This document shows positions 34,894 to 44,175 of a DNA stretch of 64,000 nt, piece after piece (the first letter of the stretch is position 1; each line of letters opens with the position of its first letter). The stretch lies in NCBI GenBank assembly GCA_033765345.1, contig JANRIC010000136.1:4576-68575 (forward strand), written 5' to 3'. This DNA is from JANRIC01 sp033765345 (lineage in GTDB: Bacteria; Bacteroidota; Bacteroidia; Cytophagales; Microscillaceae). Position numbers and translations under genes: made by a program. The notes under the pieces are model-generated. The model made no database searches, was not told where the DNA came from, and saw only the letters and a program-made list of their open reading frames with translations.

Positions 34894-36138
34894 ATGAGAC
34901 AAACGATTTCATTCATTGGCATAGTCTTCATTTTCGCGATGCCTGTTTTTTCACAAATCCACAAAAATCTAAGCGAAACACAGCTTAAAAAATTAGCCGA
35001 CAAACTGGCTCACCAATTTATTATCACCGATGGGCACGTAGACCTCCCCTACCGCCTAAGAACCCAAAACTTCAGACCAGTCAAAGAATATCTGGGCATT
35101 CCGATCAAAACCAAAGAAGGAGACTTCGACTATGAAAGAGCTAAAAAAGGTGGATTGGATGCGCCTTTTATGTCTATTTTTATCCCATCAAGCTACCAGG
35201 AAAGCGGCGGCGCAAAAAAGCTGGCAGATTCACTCATTAATATGGTTCAATCTATCGCAAAAGCACACCCCGATAAATTTGCCTTAGCTACTTCTCCGGC
35301 AGAGGTAGAAAAGAATTTTAAAGCAGGAATCATTTCATTGCCTATGGGGATGGAAAACGGTGCAGGCATAGAAAATGACCTCAAAAATCTGGAATATTTT
35401 TATCAAAGAGGTATTCGATACATTACGCTCACGCATTCTACACCCAATTTGATCTGCGACTCATCGTATGATCCGAATCGTAAGTGGAACGGACTGAGCC
35501 CTTTTGGTCAGGAAGTGGTGCTTGAAATGAATCGACTAGGAATTATGATAGATATTTCACACGTATCGGACAGTACATTTTATCAAGTGCTGAAAATCAG
35601 CCGGACACCTGTAATCGCCTCCCATTCTTCGTGTAGAAAGTTTACGCCGGGCTTTGAGCGCAACATGAGCGATGACATGATCCAGGCTTTAAGCAAACAA
35701 GGCGGTGTGATACAGATCAATTTCGGTTCTATATTCTTGGATGGCACTTCCAATGAAGCATATTATGCCAAAAAAGAGGAATTAGATCAAATCCTAAAAG
35801 ATAAAGGATTGAGTACCGATGATCCCCGTTCCGAAGCTGTCATCAGTCAATTTGAAAAAGACAATCCGGTACTTTTTTCGGATGTAATACGTGTTGCCGA
35901 TCATATAGATCACGTGGTGAAACTTGCCGGAATAGATCACGTGGGGCTGGGTTCGGATTTTGACGGAGTAGGAGATTCGCTTCCGGTTGGCTTAAAAGAC
36001 GTATCACAATACCCCAATCTGATCTACGAATTGCTAAAAAGAGGATATGATGAAGAAGCCATCGCCAAGATCTGTTATAAGAATGTATTTAGGGTATGGA
36101 AGCAAGCAGAAGAAATAGCCCTTCAAATGAAAAATTAG
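34894..36138 (+). CDS. Membrane dipeptidase, peptidase family M19
   Basis: The 414-residue exported zinc enzyme is of the renal dipeptidase family. A signal peptide (ISFIGIVFIFAMPVFS) is followed by the HxD zinc motif ITDGHVDLPYRL, the glutamate-containing PMGMENGAGIEN, THSTPN, DISHVSD, PVIASHSSCRKF and DHVGLGSDFDGVG. These supply the binuclear zinc ligands and substrate pocket. It hydrolyses dipeptides, including D-configured C-terminal residues. A strong terminator follows. Confidence 0.94.
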   Translation: MRQTISFIGIVFIFAMPVFSQIHKNLSETQLKKLADKLAHQFIITDGHVDLPYRLRTQNFRPVKEYLGIPIKTKEGDFDYERAKKGGLDAPFMSIFIPSSYQESGGAKKLADSLINMVQSIAKAHPDKFALATSPAEVEKNFKAGIISLPMGMENGAGIENDLKNLEYFYQRGIRYITLTHSTPNLICDSSYDPNRKWNGLSPFGQEVVLEMNRLGIMIDISHVSDSTFYQVLKISRTPVIASHSSCRKFTPGFERNMSDDMIQALSKQGGVIQINFGSIFLDGTSNEAYYAKKEELDQILKDKGLSTDDPRSEAVISQFEKDNPVLFSDVIRVADHIDHVVKLAGIDHVGLGSDFDGVGDSLPVGLKDVSQYPNLIYELLKRGYDEEAIAKICYKNVFRVWKQAEEIALQMKN

Positions 36139-36143
36139 GTATA

Positions 36144-36179
36144 AAAAGTGTACGCTAAAAATAAAGAGCGTACACTTTT
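36144..36179. terminator. Bidirectional terminator between dipeptidase and phasin-like genes
   Basis: A perfect 13-bp inverted repeat (AAAAGTGTACGCT and AGCGTACACTTTT) has a 10-nt loop and A/T tracts on both sides. It lies 5 bp after the dipeptidase stop and 21 bp beyond the stop of the convergent gene. Confidence 0.9.
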
Positions 36180-36200
36180 CAAAAAAATGAATTAAAAAAT

Positions 36201-36773
36201 TTAGGCAAGCTTTGCAGGCTTCCACATTTCAACCATTTTATGAGTCATTTCTTTGGCATAATCCACACTGAATACTTCGGTAAAGTTTACAGGCTTACCA
36301 AAATTTTCAGTAAAATAATGACTTACTTCAATTACATTTTCCTGTAATTTTTTGACGTTCGCAGTAAGGATTTCATTCAATTCTTTCAGATCATTGGCTT
36401 TCACAGTAGTTTTCAAGGCACCAAACCACTCTTTGCCAAGATTTTGTTGAGCTTCCAAAGAAAGCTTCACCAATTCGGGAGCGTTATCAAATTTTACTTG
36501 CTCTTTTACTTTTTCAACGGCAGTTTCAAGTGTTTCCTCTTGTTTGTCCAGCCATTCAGAAAAATATGCTTTGGTTTTACCGAAGCTCTCACCCAACTTG
36601 AAGGTATCTGAAAAATTCTTGGAATTTTCTACCAAGCTATCTACAAACTTGGTCTGGGTTTCAAGTAGGATATCAAATGCACCTTTGGTGGCTTCCGCAG
36701 TTGTATTTTTGATCTGCTCTTTGACTTCAGTCGTAGTAGTTGCTGTAGTCTTTTCGTTGGAGTTTTTTGCCAT
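36201..36773 (-). CDS. Phasin-like helical protein of unknown function
   Basis: The 190-residue protein is almost entirely predicted helix. It has a Thr-rich N-terminus (TTATTTTEVKEQI), amphipathic heptads (FDILLETQTKFVDSLVENSK, LETAVEKVKEQVKFDNAPEL) and an aromatic C-terminal motif (VEVSHYFTENFGKP-like). It has no signal peptide. Composition and the phrases TQTKFVDSLVENSK and WFGALKT resemble phasins that coat polyhydroxyalkanoate granules, but no PHA genes are nearby. Treat the name as descriptive. Confidence 0.65.
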   Translation of the reverse strand: MAKNSNEKTTATTTTEVKEQIKNTTAEATKGAFDILLETQTKFVDSLVENSKNFSDTFKLGESFGKTKAYFSEWLDKQEETLETAVEKVKEQVKFDNAPELVKLSLEAQQNLGKEWFGALKTTVKANDLKELNEILTANVKKLQENVIEVSHYFTENFGKPVNFTEVFSVDYAKEMTHKMVEMWKPAKLA

Positions 36774-37077
36774 CGTGTTATCTGTTTAAAAGTTTGATGA
36801 TACAATATTAAAACAGCAAGACTTAAAATTTCACTTTTTTTGAATAAAAAAACCACAAACAATTCAGAAACCTTATCAATTGATATAATACAAAATTTAA
36901 ATTGTATTTTTTATATATTTCACCCTTGTTAGGTGAATTGATTTCAGGGTACTCAAAAATTGCACTTTGCCAAGAATTTTTATTGGTACAAGTTAGATAT
37001 TGAGTTATTTTATAGCTGGTATAAATCGTGCGGGCTTCATCCTATGAATGTTTTTTTAATAAAAATTAAGATCTTTT

Positions 37078-37108
37078 TTTGTCTTTATTCTATAATGTTT
37101 TAGTTTTG
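37078..37108 (+). promoter_or_regulatory. rpsT promoter, consensus Bacteroidota type
   Basis: TTTG at 37078-37081 is separated by exactly 19 nt from TAGTTTTG at 37101-37108, matching the phylum consensus TTTG-N19-TAnnTTTG recognised by its primary sigma factor. Transcription should begin about 6 nt further on, leaving a leader of about 35 nt. Confidence 0.8.
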
Positions 37109-37148
37109 CATTCCAAAAAAATGAATGGTGTATATTTCGAACTAAGAT

Positions 37149-37403
37149 ATGGCAAATCATAAATCTGCGTTAAAGAGAATCCGGGCAAATAAAAGAAAAC
37201 GTTTGAGAAATCGCTTTCAGTTGAAAACTACACGTACTTTTGTAAAAAAACTGAGAGAAACTAAAGAAAAAGAAGTAGCAGAAAGTCTGTTGCTAAAGGT
37301 AAGTGCTATGTTGGATCGTTTAGCCAGAAAAAATATCATCCACAAAAATAAAGCAGCCAATAACAAATCCAAGTTGACTAAACTGGTAAGTAAAATGGCT
37401 TAG
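37149..37403 (+). CDS. rpsT: 30S ribosomal protein S20
   Basis: This 84-residue, very basic protein begins ANHKSALKRIRANKRKRLRN, the typical S20 N-terminus, and ends in a lysine-rich helix (HKNKAANNKSKLTKLVSKMA). S20 binds the 5' domain of 16S rRNA early in small-subunit assembly. It has its own consensus promoter upstream and a strong terminator downstream, so it is a single-gene transcript. Confidence 0.98.
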   Translation: MANHKSALKRIRANKRKRLRNRFQLKTTRTFVKKLRETKEKEVAESLLLKVSAMLDRLARKNIIHKNKAANNKSKLTKLVSKMA

Positions 37404-37436
37404 TTTTTCTTTGAAGTTTTTGTTCCTTAAAATTTT

Positions 37437-37468
37437 ACCACACTCTGAAAGTTTAGTGTGGTTTTTTT
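37437..37468 (+). terminator. Intrinsic terminator of rpsT
   Basis: The stem ACCACACT/AGTGTGGT has a 10-nt loop and is followed immediately by a run of seven T residues. Confidence 0.92.
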
Positions 37469-37517
37469 GTGTTCTTTGTATGCTTTGTGTAGATTGAGAC
37501 CAAACTTTTTAATCTTT

Positions 37518-38228
37518 ATGAGTGCTGAGAACCCCGATAACAAGCATCTTCAAATTAAAAGCTGGGCAGAAGAAGATCGCCCTAGAGAAAAACTACTGCT
37601 CAAAGGAATCACTACGCTTTCGGATGCCGAACTGATCGCTATTTTGATCGGCTCTGGTACTGTGGCCATGACTGCCGTCGAGCTTGCCAAGCATATCTTA
37701 AACAAGGCAGGCAATAACTTACACGAATTGGCCAAACTTACAGTCAAAGACCTGCAAAAATTTAAAGGGATCGGCGAAGCCAAAGCCATCAGCATTGTAA
37801 GTGCGCTTGAACTAGGTCGGCGGCGGAAAGAAAGCGATATGCTCAAACGTGACAAAATCACTTGCTCACAAGATACGTATGAATTGATGAAATCCAACCT
37901 ACTTGATCTCAAGCATGAAGAGTTTTGGGTGATTTATCTCAACCAAGCCAATGTAGTGATCAAAAAAGAACGGATCAGCATAGGAGGTATCAGTGCTACG
38001 GTGGCAGATGTCAAAATTATTCTCAAAAAAGCACTGGAAGAACTATCTCAAGCGATCATCTTGGTGCATAATCATCCCTCAGGCAATTTGCGCCCTAGCA
38101 AGGCTGATGTAGATATCACCAAAAAAATCCGTGAAGGAGGGCATTGGTTGGATATACAAGTACTCGACCACGTCATTTTTAGTGACGAAAGTTATTTCAG
38201 CTTCGCCGACGAAGGTTATCTGATGTAA
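37518..38228 (+). CDS. radC: RadC/MPN-domain protein
   Basis: The 236-residue protein has an N-terminal UPF0758 domain with a helix-hairpin-helix (LTVKDLQKFKGIGEAKAISIV). The C-terminal JAB/MPN domain has ILVHNHPSGNLRPSKADVDIT, the HxHPS...D metalloprotease-like motif. RadC was once thought to be a repair protein; its true role is unsettled. The ATG at 37518 gives MSAENPDNKHLQIKSWAEEDRP, normal for the family; the longer frame overlaps the rpsT terminator and is rejected. Confidence 0.93.
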   Translation: MSAENPDNKHLQIKSWAEEDRPREKLLLKGITTLSDAELIAILIGSGTVAMTAVELAKHILNKAGNNLHELAKLTVKDLQKFKGIGEAKAISIVSALELGRRRKESDMLKRDKITCSQDTYELMKSNLLDLKHEEFWVIYLNQANVVIKKERISIGGISATVADVKIILKKALEELSQAIILVHNHPSGNLRPSKADVDITKKIREGGHWLDIQVLDHVIFSDESYFSFADEGYLM

Positions 38229-38250
38229 GGTGCGAGGAGTCGGGTGTCAC

Positions 38251-39102
38251 TTACTCAACGTTCAAATACTCAACGAGAATTTCGGCGATCCATCGGTATT
38301 GATTGTCAGCAAAGTGGACATCATCGGGAAGCACTTCTGCCCACAAGAGTTCGGAATTTTCTTTTTTATCTATGATTTTTTGATAAAGATTCAGGAAAGC
38401 GATTCCTTTTTCTTGTGCCAAATTTCTTAATACTGGGCTGTAAGTCAGCACTTTGGCATTAAGTGGTGTAAGAATGGGCGTTGGATTCATGAGAATAATC
38501 TTTGTATGAATGGTCTGAAGCATCTCTATCATTTTGGCGATATTTTGGCGATATATTGCCGGACTAAAGCCGCTATATACATCATTAATTCCTAATTTAA
38601 GGATGAGCAAATCGGGTTTTTGATTGATCACCAGGGTACGAATATTGGCCAGAGCTTGATCACTTCGCCAGCCATTGTGCCCTTCGTTGATGACCTGAAT
38701 GGATGGATTTTTAAATTTATCCCGAAGCAATTTCTGGAGTACCTGCGGATAAGGTTTCTCTACGGAGGCGGCTGTACCCACTTTATATCCACGTGTAATG
38801 CTATTACCAAAACAAATTATCTTTAAAGAATCCCCTTTTTGCATACTTTCTATAAGGGGTTTAAGATTTATTTTGTAATCATCGAGGGCTAATCTCTCCA
38901 CTTGTATTGTATCTTTTATCATAGCATCTTTTTGAGCAATTTGAGCAATTATTTGAGAAGAATCACCGGAAATATGCCTAAATGATGGATCGGATGATCG
39001 TTCTGTAACCAAAGAAGATGCTTGTTTTTGTACAGGCTGACAACTCCCAAGCAAGCTCAGTAAAAAGACCCATCTCCAATAATTCTTATTTAATCCTTCC
39101 AC
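38251..39102 (-). CDS. SGNH/GDSL hydrolase lipoprotein
   Basis: The 283-residue protein has a lipoprotein signal (WRWVFLLSLLGSC). The SGNH blocks are all present: block I CFGNSITRGY with the nucleophilic serine, block II glycine in NEGHNGWRSDQAL, block III LKLGINDVYSG, and block V DDVHFADNQY with the catalytic Asp and His. Such enzymes are esterases or acyl hydrolases acting on lipids or polysaccharides in the envelope. It is the last gene of a minus-strand series with a glycosyltransferase and a deacetylase, which hints at exopolysaccharide modification. Confidence 0.9.
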   Translation of the reverse strand: MEGLNKNYWRWVFLLSLLGSCQPVQKQASSLVTERSSDPSFRHISGDSSQIIAQIAQKDAMIKDTIQVERLALDDYKINLKPLIESMQKGDSLKIICFGNSITRGYKVGTAASVEKPYPQVLQKLLRDKFKNPSIQVINEGHNGWRSDQALANIRTLVINQKPDLLILKLGINDVYSGFSPAIYRQNIAKMIEMLQTIHTKIILMNPTPILTPLNAKVLTYSPVLRNLAQEKGIAFLNLYQKIIDKKENSELLWAEVLPDDVHFADNQYRWIAEILVEYLNVE

Positions 39103-39124
39103 ATTAATATCAAAATATTGTTTT

Positions 39125-40132
39125 TCACGTATTGTAAAATCTTCCCTTCCAGCGCACTTTCACAGGTAGAAAATAATAAATCAAGAGTCCAAAGCTCAGA
39201 AATAACTTATAAACATTATAAAAAAACAAATAGTTAACCAAAAATAACTTATTAATTTTCAATATATTAACCCCTAGCCAAATATTTTGTAATATAAAAA
39301 TACCCAGCAATATGCAGATAGTCAGCTTGATGGATAAAGCCATGCCCATCAAGCTCAAGGGCAACATCAAAGCAGATAAAAATAAGGGCAATTGCAACCA
39401 CCAAGGCAGTTGACGTGCGCCTCGCATCCAGCGTTTTCGTTGTTGGAAAAGTTCTTGAAGATTTGAAGCTGCGGAGGTATATGCCAAAGTCTGTGCATCC
39501 AATAAATGATAAAAATCAAAACCTTTTTGTACGATCTGATGAAAAAGTGCAAAATCTTCGGTCACAGAAAAAGGAATATTTTCATAACCACCCACGGCTT
39601 CATAAGCGTTGCGGGTTACCCAGAGATGATTGCCCAGGGCGGTCACTGGGATTTTCATATCAGAAGCCAATTTGATCCAGCTAAGTGCCTCGAGCCATTC
39701 TAAAGATTGTAAAATTGCCCAAAAACCTTTGGGTCTTACCAAAGTAAAACCACTCAAAACGCCTAGGTGCTCATTTTCTATAAAATAATACACTGTTTGC
39801 AAGCAATTTTTGGGGAGAACTACATCGGCATCCGTAAAAAAATAAATTTCTCCCTGTGCCTTTCGGGTCAGTTGCGCCAGCACATTGGCTTTGCCTTGTT
39901 GGCCGGGGACTTGTTCGGTAATATCAAAAGCCTGAAATTGAGGTTTTTCCTGAATGTAATTTTCAATGACCAGCAGTGTGTTGTCTGTAGATTGATCATT
40001 GCCGATCAGGATCTCGAGCTTTGCTTGCGGATAGTCTAGCTGCTCGATAGCCCCCAAACAATCTAAGATAGTTTTTTCTTCATTCCGTGCAGCAATAAGG
40101 ATTGAAATACAAGGAAGTTGCTCAGGGTTCAT
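39125..40132 (-). CDS. Membrane glycosyltransferase family 2
   Basis: The 335-residue protein has an N-terminal GT-A domain: ISILIAARNEEKTILDCL, GNDQSTDNT, the metal-binding FFTDADVVLP, and FSVTEDFAL. The acceptor-region motif QRKRWMRGA (QxxRW-like) is present, and three or four C-terminal transmembrane helices follow. This architecture belongs to polysaccharide or glycolipid synthases working at the inner membrane. Its start overlaps the 3' end of the deacetylase gene by 4 bp, so the two are translated together. Confidence 0.92.
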   Translation of the reverse strand: MNPEQLPCISILIAARNEEKTILDCLGAIEQLDYPQAKLEILIGNDQSTDNTLLVIENYIQEKPQFQAFDITEQVPGQQGKANVLAQLTRKAQGEIYFFTDADVVLPKNCLQTVYYFIENEHLGVLSGFTLVRPKGFWAILQSLEWLEALSWIKLASDMKIPVTALGNHLWVTRNAYEAVGGYENIPFSVTEDFALFHQIVQKGFDFYHLLDAQTLAYTSAASNLQELFQQRKRWMRGARQLPWWLQLPLFLSALMLPLSLMGMALSIKLTICILLGIFILQNIWLGVNILKINKLFLVNYLFFYNVYKLFLSFGLLIYYFLPVKVRWKGRFYNT

Positions 40133-40785
40133 AATCTTTGAAAGTCAAAGCCTAATTTCTTAAAATGACTCAAATATTGAGGCAGTACAAATTTGAGCTT
40201 GGTTTCGGTTTTAAGGCTATCGTGAAAAACCACAATAGAACCCGGGCAAGTATTTTGAATAGCTTTTTGGAGGCAGTACTCCGAAGATAATCGCGCATCA
40301 AAATCATAGGTCAGTACATCCCACATAATGACGTGATGCGTATTTTTTAGGTTTTGGTAGTGTTTTTTTTTGATTTTGCCGTATGGAGGCCGAAAAAGGA
40401 GTTTATTCAGTTGGTGATTTGCCTTTGAATTCGAGTTTTTCAGTACCTGATCAATTGTATCCTGACAAATACGAATATTCTCAAGATAGTCCAAGTTTGG
40501 GGTTTTCCAGCCATCCAGGTGGTTGTAGGTATGATTGCCCACACTGTGTCCTTGTCGGATGATTTTCTGAAATACATCAGGATGTTTTCGGATATTATCT
40601 CCTACACAAAAAAAAGTAGCATGAGCCTGATATTCAGCAAGTTGGTCTAATACATATTCTGTAATTTCGGGGATCGGCCCGTCATCAAAGGTAAGGTAAA
40701 TCGTTTTACTGTCTGAGGGCTGATTCCAGAAGTAATTATGCCAAATTAATTTAAGCAGGAAGGGTGTTTTGAAGAAACGCATCAT
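40129..40785 (-). CDS. Polysaccharide deacetylase (NodB/CE4 family)
   Basis: The 218-residue protein has the five CE4 motifs: TFDDGP (catalytic base and metal Asp), HSVGNHTYNH (metal histidines), FRPPYG, MWDVLTYDFDA and IVVFHDS. It removes N-acetyl groups from polymeric GlcNAc or related sugars. The N-terminus (KTPFLLKLIWHNYFW) is only weakly hydrophobic, so export is uncertain. It overlaps the glycosyltransferase start by 4 bp and forms an operon with it. Confidence 0.93.
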   Translation of the reverse strand: MMRFFKTPFLLKLIWHNYFWNQPSDSKTIYLTFDDGPIPEITEYVLDQLAEYQAHATFFCVGDNIRKHPDVFQKIIRQGHSVGNHTYNHLDGWKTPNLDYLENIRICQDTIDQVLKNSNSKANHQLNKLLFRPPYGKIKKKHYQNLKNTHHVIMWDVLTYDFDARLSSEYCLQKAIQNTCPGSIVVFHDSLKTETKLKFVLPQYLSHFKKLGFDFQRL

Positions 40786-40839
40786 TATATGGAATAGTCT
40801 AAGAAATTGGGTTCTTCTGAATTTACAAGGAAGTTATTT

Positions 40840-41418
40840 TCAATAATAGTTTTTTCTGTTTTGATAATAAAATTCTACTTTTTTGAGATAGTTGGTATCT
40901 CCGGTAAGGCCGACTATATCTCCCAATCTGTAACAGGAAAAACCATCTTCATCCCCGTCGCTGCTGATTTCTTCAACCAGGATACTTTCTTCATCAAAAT
41001 CAAGTATATACCCCACTACCCAGTCATTGTAATAAAAATCTAATTGGATAAGTTGATTCAGGCTGGCTGCACGCTCGACCAAGGCTTTGAGAATATTTTT
41101 ATCTTCCCAGTTTTCTACCCCGGCATCATCTCTTTCGTGATCTTCGTCTGAGAAATCTGAGGAGTTTTGGAATAAAGAAAACAATCTTTTGAGATAACGG
41201 TTGAAATAGGTTATTTGGTGAATTCTTTCCCAACGAATCAAAGAATAACCATCTTCTTCACCAGCATTGGAAACCATGTGAATGTAAATCTCTGCATCAT
41301 TCAAAGCTTTGACAAAACCTACCAGAAATTTGTTTGGATTTTCCAAATCTTCGTACACGGCCACCAGTTTATCTTCTGCCTGGGCTTTTTCAGCAATTTT
41401 ATAGAATAAATTGTTCAT
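40840..41418 (-). CDS. Protein of unknown function made of two related halves
   Basis: The 192-residue acidic, apparently cytoplasmic protein has an internal duplication. The first half has FLVGFVKALNDAEIYIHMV, GEEDGYSLIRWERIHQIT and NRYLKRLFSLFQ; the second has WVVGYILDFDEESILVEEI, GDEDGFSCYRLGDIVGLT and TNYLKKVEFYYQ. A strongly acidic linker (SSDFSDEDHERDDAGVEN) separates them. The motif E(E/D)GYSxxRxxxI is therefore the core of the repeat. No family function is known. Confidence 0.75.
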   Translation of the reverse strand: MNNLFYKIAEKAQAEDKLVAVYEDLENPNKFLVGFVKALNDAEIYIHMVSNAGEEDGYSLIRWERIHQITYFNRYLKRLFSLFQNSSDFSDEDHERDDAGVENWEDKNILKALVERAASLNQLIQLDFYYNDWVVGYILDFDEESILVEEISSDGDEDGFSCYRLGDIVGLTGDTNYLKKVEFYYQNRKNYY

Positions 41419-41425
41419 AATTTCG

Positions 41426-44092
41426 TCACTCGCACGCCAATTTAAAGTAATCTAAGTCATTTATTTGAGTTTTCCAAATAGATTGTCCTTGTTCATTGAG
41501 GTAGACTATCTCTATGCGACGCTCTTCCAATTTTCTTTCTGCAAAAAATAAGGGATGTGCATTTGTGCCTAGATTATGGATTTTGTGATATTGAGGTTTT
41601 ACGATTTCGCCCAAAGTACTGTGAATAATTCCTTTTAGTCCTTCCCGACTTATGATGGCAATATTTTCGGGGCTGTCATTTCTGATGAACTCCAGTTCCT
41701 GATATATCGGCAGGCTATCAGGGCTTGCTTTTTTATCCTCTGTGCCATAGTTGTAGAATGTCCAAGAGCCGTCTTTGGTCTCAACCAGTGCTCTTTTATC
41801 GTTCCAGTAAGCCACTGTATTGAATTTGAAAGGAACCTGGGTTTTGTTGGCAGCGTTTACCACGCCGTTTTGTCCTCCCTTACTGACCAGAAATAAAAGA
41901 TTATTGGAATCGGGAACGCCAAAAAGTTTGGGTGCGCTATCAAAAGCGGGTTCAATCAATAGTTTTTTGGCTTTATGATAGATTCCGAATTTATTGTTCA
42001 ATAAAAGAACTTTATAATCCGGGTTGTCCGTCAGGTTGGTGATTCCGTTGTATTTGGCGGGGAGTACCAATTGGCTGAGTGAGTCTACCAATCCGTATTT
42101 ACCCAGGAGTTGCACATTGATCAGGTCATTATCTAGTGGATACACATTGCTGTACTTGGGGCTGAGTACTTTTTTGCCATTTTGTGCAAAAAGTCCTTTA
42201 TTGCCTTTCAGATCTTCATAATACACAAAGGATTCGGCATTGGGATAATTTCCTTTTTCTACGCGGATATTTTTAAAAAGCGTAAAATCGGTCTCGTTCA
42301 AAGAGCTACCTGCTGTAAAAACCATTTTTTTCTTTTTCTTATTGATCAGCAAAACGGCCTGATCAATAAAACGTAAGGAGTCATTTTCGGCAGCAATTAC
42401 CGATTTACCCTCCGAATCGATAAGTCCCCATTTGCCCTCCTGCTTCACGCCTAAAAAGCGGGCGGAAGAAATCACTTCCTGATATTTATCTTCATTCAAG
42501 GGTTTTCCTTCGGGGTTATAGACCTGCCAGACTCCCTCTTTGGAAGCCGACCAGCCAAGCCCTGGGTGATAGCGAATCTGATCTCGATTGATGGAAAAAA
42601 TTGTTCTTGAATTGTCATCAATGACTCCATAGGCATTGCCTTGTTTGAGCAGAAGGTATTTTCCCTCGATTAGTTCAAGCCCATCAAAGCGCAAAGAGAT
42701 TTCTCCGGTTTTTTCGGTGGCTTTGAGGATGAGGTTTTCATTGCTTTCAATGCCCTTTTCACGCCCCATGCTAAAACTCACAAAATTTTCGCCCAGAGCA
42801 TCTATTTCTGTATATTCTGGCTCAATCACCATGCTCCCATTGTGGCCGATTAGCCCCCAGCGTCGGTTTTTACGCACTTTTAAGAAATATTTGTTGATTG
42901 GTTCAATTGCATCAAATTGCAAAGGTAAGATTTCCTTGCCGTTGTGATGGATTAGTCCTTGGAAAGCATTTTTGGTAACCTGAAATAGCCCCGGTGCGAT
43001 GGGGTTAATTTTGTCGTACTGCGGTTCGGCAAGTACATTGCCCAGTTTATCTAAGAGTCCGAGGTGCCCGTTTTTATTGATAATGATATAGTCTTTTTGG
43101 ATACTTTCACAGAGATATTCTGGCGAAATGTATTCATATTCTGCTGAAATGCGTTTGTTGCCATTTTCATCCAAAAATCCATAAAGTTCTTTTTCGTAAA
43201 ATGGCAAATATTGTAATTTTTCAACAGCGATTAACTGCTCTAGCTTTTTAGGCTGATTAAAATCTGGAAATTCTTTTGCAAAAGATTCTAGGTTTTTTTC
43301 ATGGCGGTAGAGGGCGATGAGCCAATCCCAAGCCAGGTTAGTAGGTGGGCTATCGGGGTATTTTCGTACGAAATTGGCATAGGTTTCGGTAGTATGGCGT
43401 ACAGCCAGAAGATCAAAAAGTCCGGTGAGGGCTTCTTCGGCAAAGATATTATTGGGGTATTGATCCAGAAAGCTGAGGTAATCGCTTAGTTTACCCGATT
43501 TTGTTTCACGTTGATAAATAATTTTATCTCTTTGTTGAATGGCTTCTTGTTTTTGAACAGCATTGGGGAAGCGATCGATAAAAGACTGATAACTTTGCAT
43601 TGTATTTTGGCTTTGCGCTTCCTTCCAGGCCAACTCATCGCGGTAAGTGATGGCGGTTTTGACTTCCTGCGCTTCCGGGAAACGATCAATAAAAGACTGA
43701 TACGCTGTAATAGAATGATCTTTGCGGGCATTACTGAAACCTTTTGCCTCGATATTGGCTTTGAGTTTGAGGGCACTTTCCTGGCTGATCCCTTCTTTTG
43801 CCCATTCTTCGGCATCTTTTTCAGGGGCATTTGGATAGTTACTTAGTGCTTTTTGTACAAAATAATAGGCTGAATCTATTTGATAAGCTGGGTTATTCTC
43901 AGAAAAGAAAAAAACGGAATAAATATGAAAAGCCCCAGCATTGAGGGAGTCTTTTTCCAGTTCTTTTAAGAGCAAATCTCTGGCTTTTTCAAAATCGCCT
44001 TTTTGGATTTGTTTGTAAGCCCCGGTGATTCGGTCGGCAAAAAGAGGCTGAACACAAAATATCAGCCCTATAAAAATGTATAAAATCCTCAT
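41426..44092 (-). CDS. WG-repeat protein with N-terminal TPR-like region
   Basis: The 888-residue exported protein has a signal peptide (ILYIFIGLIFCVQPLFA). The N-terminal about 280 residues form helical repeats like those of BamD/YbgF (YQSFIDRFPEAQEVK, YQSFIDRFPNAVQKQ, YLSFLDQYPNNIFAE). The rest is a chain of WG beta-repeats (YGFLDENGNKRISAEYEY, GLLDKLGNVLAEPQYDK, WGLIGHNGSMVIEPEY, WGLIDSEGKSVIAAEND). WG repeats are thought to form propeller-like binding surfaces. Its function is unknown. It lies 8 bp upstream of the duplicated-half protein on the same strand. Confidence 0.88.
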   Translation of the reverse strand: MRILYIFIGLIFCVQPLFADRITGAYKQIQKGDFEKARDLLLKELEKDSLNAGAFHIYSVFFFSENNPAYQIDSAYYFVQKALSNYPNAPEKDAEEWAKEGISQESALKLKANIEAKGFSNARKDHSITAYQSFIDRFPEAQEVKTAITYRDELAWKEAQSQNTMQSYQSFIDRFPNAVQKQEAIQQRDKIIYQRETKSGKLSDYLSFLDQYPNNIFAEEALTGLFDLLAVRHTTETYANFVRKYPDSPPTNLAWDWLIALYRHEKNLESFAKEFPDFNQPKKLEQLIAVEKLQYLPFYEKELYGFLDENGNKRISAEYEYISPEYLCESIQKDYIIINKNGHLGLLDKLGNVLAEPQYDKINPIAPGLFQVTKNAFQGLIHHNGKEILPLQFDAIEPINKYFLKVRKNRRWGLIGHNGSMVIEPEYTEIDALGENFVSFSMGREKGIESNENLILKATEKTGEISLRFDGLELIEGKYLLLKQGNAYGVIDDNSRTIFSINRDQIRYHPGLGWSASKEGVWQVYNPEGKPLNEDKYQEVISSARFLGVKQEGKWGLIDSEGKSVIAAENDSLRFIDQAVLLINKKKKKMVFTAGSSLNETDFTLFKNIRVEKGNYPNAESFVYYEDLKGNKGLFAQNGKKVLSPKYSNVYPLDNDLINVQLLGKYGLVDSLSQLVLPAKYNGITNLTDNPDYKVLLLNNKFGIYHKAKKLLIEPAFDSAPKLFGVPDSNNLLFLVSKGGQNGVVNAANKTQVPFKFNTVAYWNDKRALVETKDGSWTFYNYGTEDKKASPDSLPIYQELEFIRNDSPENIAIISREGLKGIIHSTLGEIVKPQYHKIHNLGTNAHPLFFAERKLEERRIEIVYLNEQGQSIWKTQINDLDYFKLACE

Positions 44093-44175
44093 AATGAATG
44101 TTTAGCAAGGTTATTCGATCATTATTCAGGCAATAATGTGGCCGAAATTAGGAAAATCAAGTGTGAATCCCAATT

